NCBI GenBank assembly: GCA_964530195.1 | Contig: CAZGXQ010000008.1 | Location: 1 to 6,144, forward strand | From: CAZGXQ01 sp964530195 | Lineage (GTDB): Bacteria > Patescibacteriota > Minisyncoccia > Minisyncoccales > GBS-2 | Reading direction: 5' to 3' | DNA length: 6,144 bases | Part shown: positions 4,401 through 6,144 of the stretch, piece by piece | How positions within the stretch are numbered: position 1 is the first letter of the stretch | Layout of the letters: each line of letters begins with the position of its first letter | Notes under the pieces: generated by a model | What the model was told of the DNA's origin: nothing | The model's database searches: none | What the model saw: only the letters and a program-made list of their open reading frames with translations | Made by a program: the position numbers and the translations under genes

Positions 4401-5045
4401 TTATTCTTCTTCAGTTTTTTGAAGTTTTTCTTTCTTTATAACTTCAACTTCTTCAATTTTTTCTTCAATTGGTTTTGCTAATTCTTCCTCAACTTTTTCT
4501 GGAGGAGCAACAAATGCCAAGATATCTTCTGGACTCCTTAAAACTTTAACCTTGGGTGGAATTTTTAAATCTTTTACCAAAATTGCATCGTCAAAAGTTT
4601 TAAGTTTGGAAATATCAACTTTTATTTCCTTTGGAAGATTTTTAGGCAAACATTTAATCTCAATTTCAGTTACATTTTTAACCAAAGTTCCTCCTAATTC
4701 TTTTACCGCTGGCGCTACTCCTTCAAAAACTAAAGGAACTCTTGCTTCAATTTCTTCTTTTAAGGAAGGTTTGAAAAAATCCACATGAATTATCTCTTCA
4801 GTAATTGGATCTCTTTGAATTTCTTGAATTAAAACTGAATATTTTTGTCCTTCCAAATTTAAATCAACCATTGAGGAAGATCCTATTTTTTTAAGAATCT
4901 CTTCTAATTCTTCCTTCTTTACTTGAAGAGGAATAGAAGGAGAAATTTCCGGTCCATACAAAATTGCTGGAATAAAACCTTTTTCCCTTAAGGATTTAAG
5001 TCCTTTCCCCACCAATTTTCTTTTTTCTGCCAAAATTTCCTTCAT
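4401..5045 (-). CDS. rplY: 50S ribosomal protein L25 / general stress protein Ctc (bL25)
   Basis: 214 residues, the long two-domain (TL5/Ctc) form. The N-terminal 5S rRNA-binding domain (about 1-92) shows RKLVGKGLKSLREKGFIPAI then LYG, VDLNLEG near 60-66, and IQRDPITEEIIHVDFF, all typical. The C-terminal beta domain (about 95-180) contains GTLVKNVTEIEIKCLPKNLP and the IKVDISKL block. The last 30 residues are a Glu/Lys-rich, probably disordered tail. L25 binds 5S rRNA in the central protuberance of the large subunit. The gene starts 44 nt after the aldolase/phosphatase gene and appears to have its own promoter in that gap; no Shine-Dalgarno site precedes the ATG. The lytic transglycosylase follows after 7 nt, so the two are likely cotranscribed. 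Confidence 0.96.
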   Translation of the reverse strand: MKEILAEKRKLVGKGLKSLREKGFIPAILYGPEISPSIPLQVKKEELEEILKKIGSSSMVDLNLEGQKYSVLIQEIQRDPITEEIIHVDFFKPSLKEEIEARVPLVFEGVAPAVKELGGTLVKNVTEIEIKCLPKNLPKEIKVDISKLKTFDDAILVKDLKIPPKVKVLRSPEDILAFVAPPEKVEEELAKPIEEKIEEVEVIKKEKLQKTEEE

Positions 5046-5054
5046 GGCAATTTT

Positions 5055-5082
5055 ATTCTAATTTTTCTTTTATAAAAATCAA
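5055..5082 (-). promoter_or_regulatory. Predicted rplY promoter, close to the start codon
   Basis: In the 44-nt gap between the two genes the minus strand carries TTGATT (5077-5082), 16 bp, and TAGAAT (5055-5060; five of six -10 positions). The -10 box ends 9 nt before the ATG, so the transcript would start with only a couple of bases before the start codon. This matches the geometry seen before rpsB and rpmE. The neighbourhood is AT-rich, so chance matches are possible. Confidence 0.45.
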
Positions 5083-5089
5083 GCCCAGG

Positions 5090-6144
5090 TTATTTTTTTC
5101 TAATTTTGAATCTTTTTTCGAGTTCTTTTAAGCTCTCTACAACGCCAGTATACTCTAATTCTGACATTGGTAACATTGCAGCACCATAAAACCCTTGTTT
5201 TCTAATTTCAATTGCCTTTTTTGCTATCTCTTTTCTTGCTTCATCCCAAAAAGGCTGATCAAAACAATCAACAGGTCCTGTTAATTTTCCATTCTTCATT
5301 GAAAAAGCTAAACAAGAGACTACTGGAGGACCGTCAAAAAATGAAATTGTAGAATTGGCTTTAACTGGCATCAAGGGTCCAATGTGAGAACCCCTCATAA
5401 ATCCTGCAACATAATATCCCAAAGCATACGGAGCCAAAATTTCACCAGTTGCTGGAAAGTCTTTTTGAGTTCTCACTAACATTACAGGATCATCCTTTCC
5501 AACATATTTTCCGGCTATATTGTGAAGACGAGTAGTTGAAGCTGTAACAACTTGTTCTCCAGTAGCTCTTGAATAAATTGATTCTACAACAAACCTTCCT
5601 GGTTCTCTTAACAAAATTGCAATATCATAAATTTCTTCTGGGGTTACCAATTCAATTACTTTGTCGGCTTCTGTGTGGGACACATCCATTATTACAAACT
5701 TAAAACCCTTTTTTAAAGTCGGCGATAAAATTAACCCTGCACAATACATTGGGTCAGAAAATGCCAAATACAATGGCAAATTAAAAGCTCCAGGTTCGGT
5801 TTTGTCTGCCATAAAAAACAAAAATGGTTCTGCTTCTCTTTCTTCAATTTCCATCTCGGCAACTTGGGGCCCCATTCCTTTAACATTTCCAGAAAAAGCA
5901 GAAACTAATAAATCTTGACCTGCACCATATAAACCTTGTTGCTTTGCGATTTTGGTAGCTTTCAATAGAGCGTCATAGCAAAGTTTATGAATTGAAGAAT
6001 TTCCAACTCCTTTTTTGTGGGTAGTTAAAATTGAAATGTCATCTCCAGTAAAACCGACATAATAATCAATAATTAAATCTTTGCCCTTTGAAAGAATGTG
6101 TTTTTTTACAGCTTCTATCATTTCGTTTGAGGGTCTAATGTGCC
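5090..6144 (-). CDS. fbp: Fructose-1,6-bisphosphate aldolase/phosphatase, archaeal type (5' end off the right edge)
   Basis: This bifunctional FBPase class V enzyme condenses dihydroxyacetone phosphate with glyceraldehyde 3-phosphate and then removes the 1-phosphate, giving fructose 6-phosphate for gluconeogenesis. The frame stays open to the right edge: before the ATG at 6119-6121 it encodes HIRPSNE, matching the family's GHxxPSxxLLE segment, so that Met is internal and the real start is about 15-20 codons outside the window. Counting from that Met, the visible signatures are FTGDDISIL (D27, D28, metal ligands), LYGAGQDLL at 64-72, GNVKGMGP, MADKTEPGAFNLPL at 104-117, GKYVGKDDPVM at 204-214 (Y206 and K209; K209 is the equivalent of the Schiff-base Lys), and GFMRGSHIGPLMPV at 240-253. 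The N-terminal metal-binding Asp is not visible. It is followed by rplY after 44 nt. Confidence 0.95.
   Translation of the reverse strand, partial: HIRPSNEMIEAVKKHILSKGKDLIIDYYVGFTGDDISILTTHKKGVGNSSIHKLCYDALLKATKIAKQQGLYGAGQDLLVSAFSGNVKGMGPQVAEMEIEEREAEPFLFFMADKTEPGAFNLPLYLAFSDPMYCAGLILSPTLKKGFKFVIMDVSHTEADKVIELVTPEEIYDIAILLREPGRFVVESIYSRATGEQVVTASTTRLHNIAGKYVGKDDPVMLVRTQKDFPATGEILAPYALGYYVAGFMRGSHIGPLMPVKANSTISFFDGPPVVSCLAFSMKNGKLTGPVDCFDQPFWDEARKEIAKKAIEIRKQGFYGAAMLPMSELEYTGVVESLKELEKRFKIRKK

Noticed and set aside
4552..4788. A 78-codon plus-strand frame opposite rplY
   Set aside because: It is an antisense shadow of the L25 gene without its own start signals or similarity.
5661..5918. An 85-codon plus-strand frame opposite the aldolase/phosphatase gene
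   Set aside because: It is an antisense shadow of strongly conserved enzyme sequence.

Overview
The window looks like a piece of a small-genome candidate-phyla-radiation (Patescibacteria) chromosome, most likely a Parcubacteria-type lineage. The signs are: a 16S rRNA 5' end that reads GGATGAACGCTGGCGGCGTG followed by GGATAAGGCATGCAAG; AT-rich protein genes beside a GC-rich rRNA; very tight gene packing; a short EF-Ts; a release factor 1 without its N-terminal domain; and an exported coiled-coil/lytic transglycosylase of a kind common in that group. The phylum call is from memory of such sequences, not from an alignment.

Layout. Reading leftward on the minus strand from about 2026 is a compact string: rpsB (S2), tsf (EF-Ts), a small membrane-anchored hypothetical protein, tRNA-Thr(UGU), then a strong-looking rRNA promoter and the first ~334 nt of 16S rRNA, which runs off the left edge. 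Diverging from rpsB is a plus-strand pair, rpmE (L31) and prfA (RF1). Converging on prfA from the right is a minus-strand series: an archaeal-type fructose-1,6-bisphosphate aldolase/phosphatase (its 5' end lies beyond the right edge), rplY (L25/Ctc) and the lytic transglycosylase. There is no gene-free stretch over 300 bases; the largest is the ~100-nt rRNA promoter/leader.

Most of the window serves translation: two ribosomal proteins and L25, an elongation factor, a release factor, a tRNA and the small-subunit rRNA. The exceptions are a gluconeogenic enzyme and a cell-wall enzyme. All eight coding genes stop with UAA or UAG, both read by RF1, and no frame is interrupted by UGA, so there is no evidence here for a recoded UGA.

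The most notable signals are: RF1 reduced to its decoding and catalytic core while keeping every stop-codon-reading residue I can place; a tRNA-Thr in which both partners of the usual G18-U55 elbow pair are changed (A18, G55); and promoter-like elements 7-9 nt before the start codons of rpsB, rpmE and rplY, suggesting leaderless transcripts, with the rpsB/rpmE pair arranged almost symmetrically around one palindrome. I see no CRISPR array, insertion sequence, phage gene or clear intrinsic terminator.
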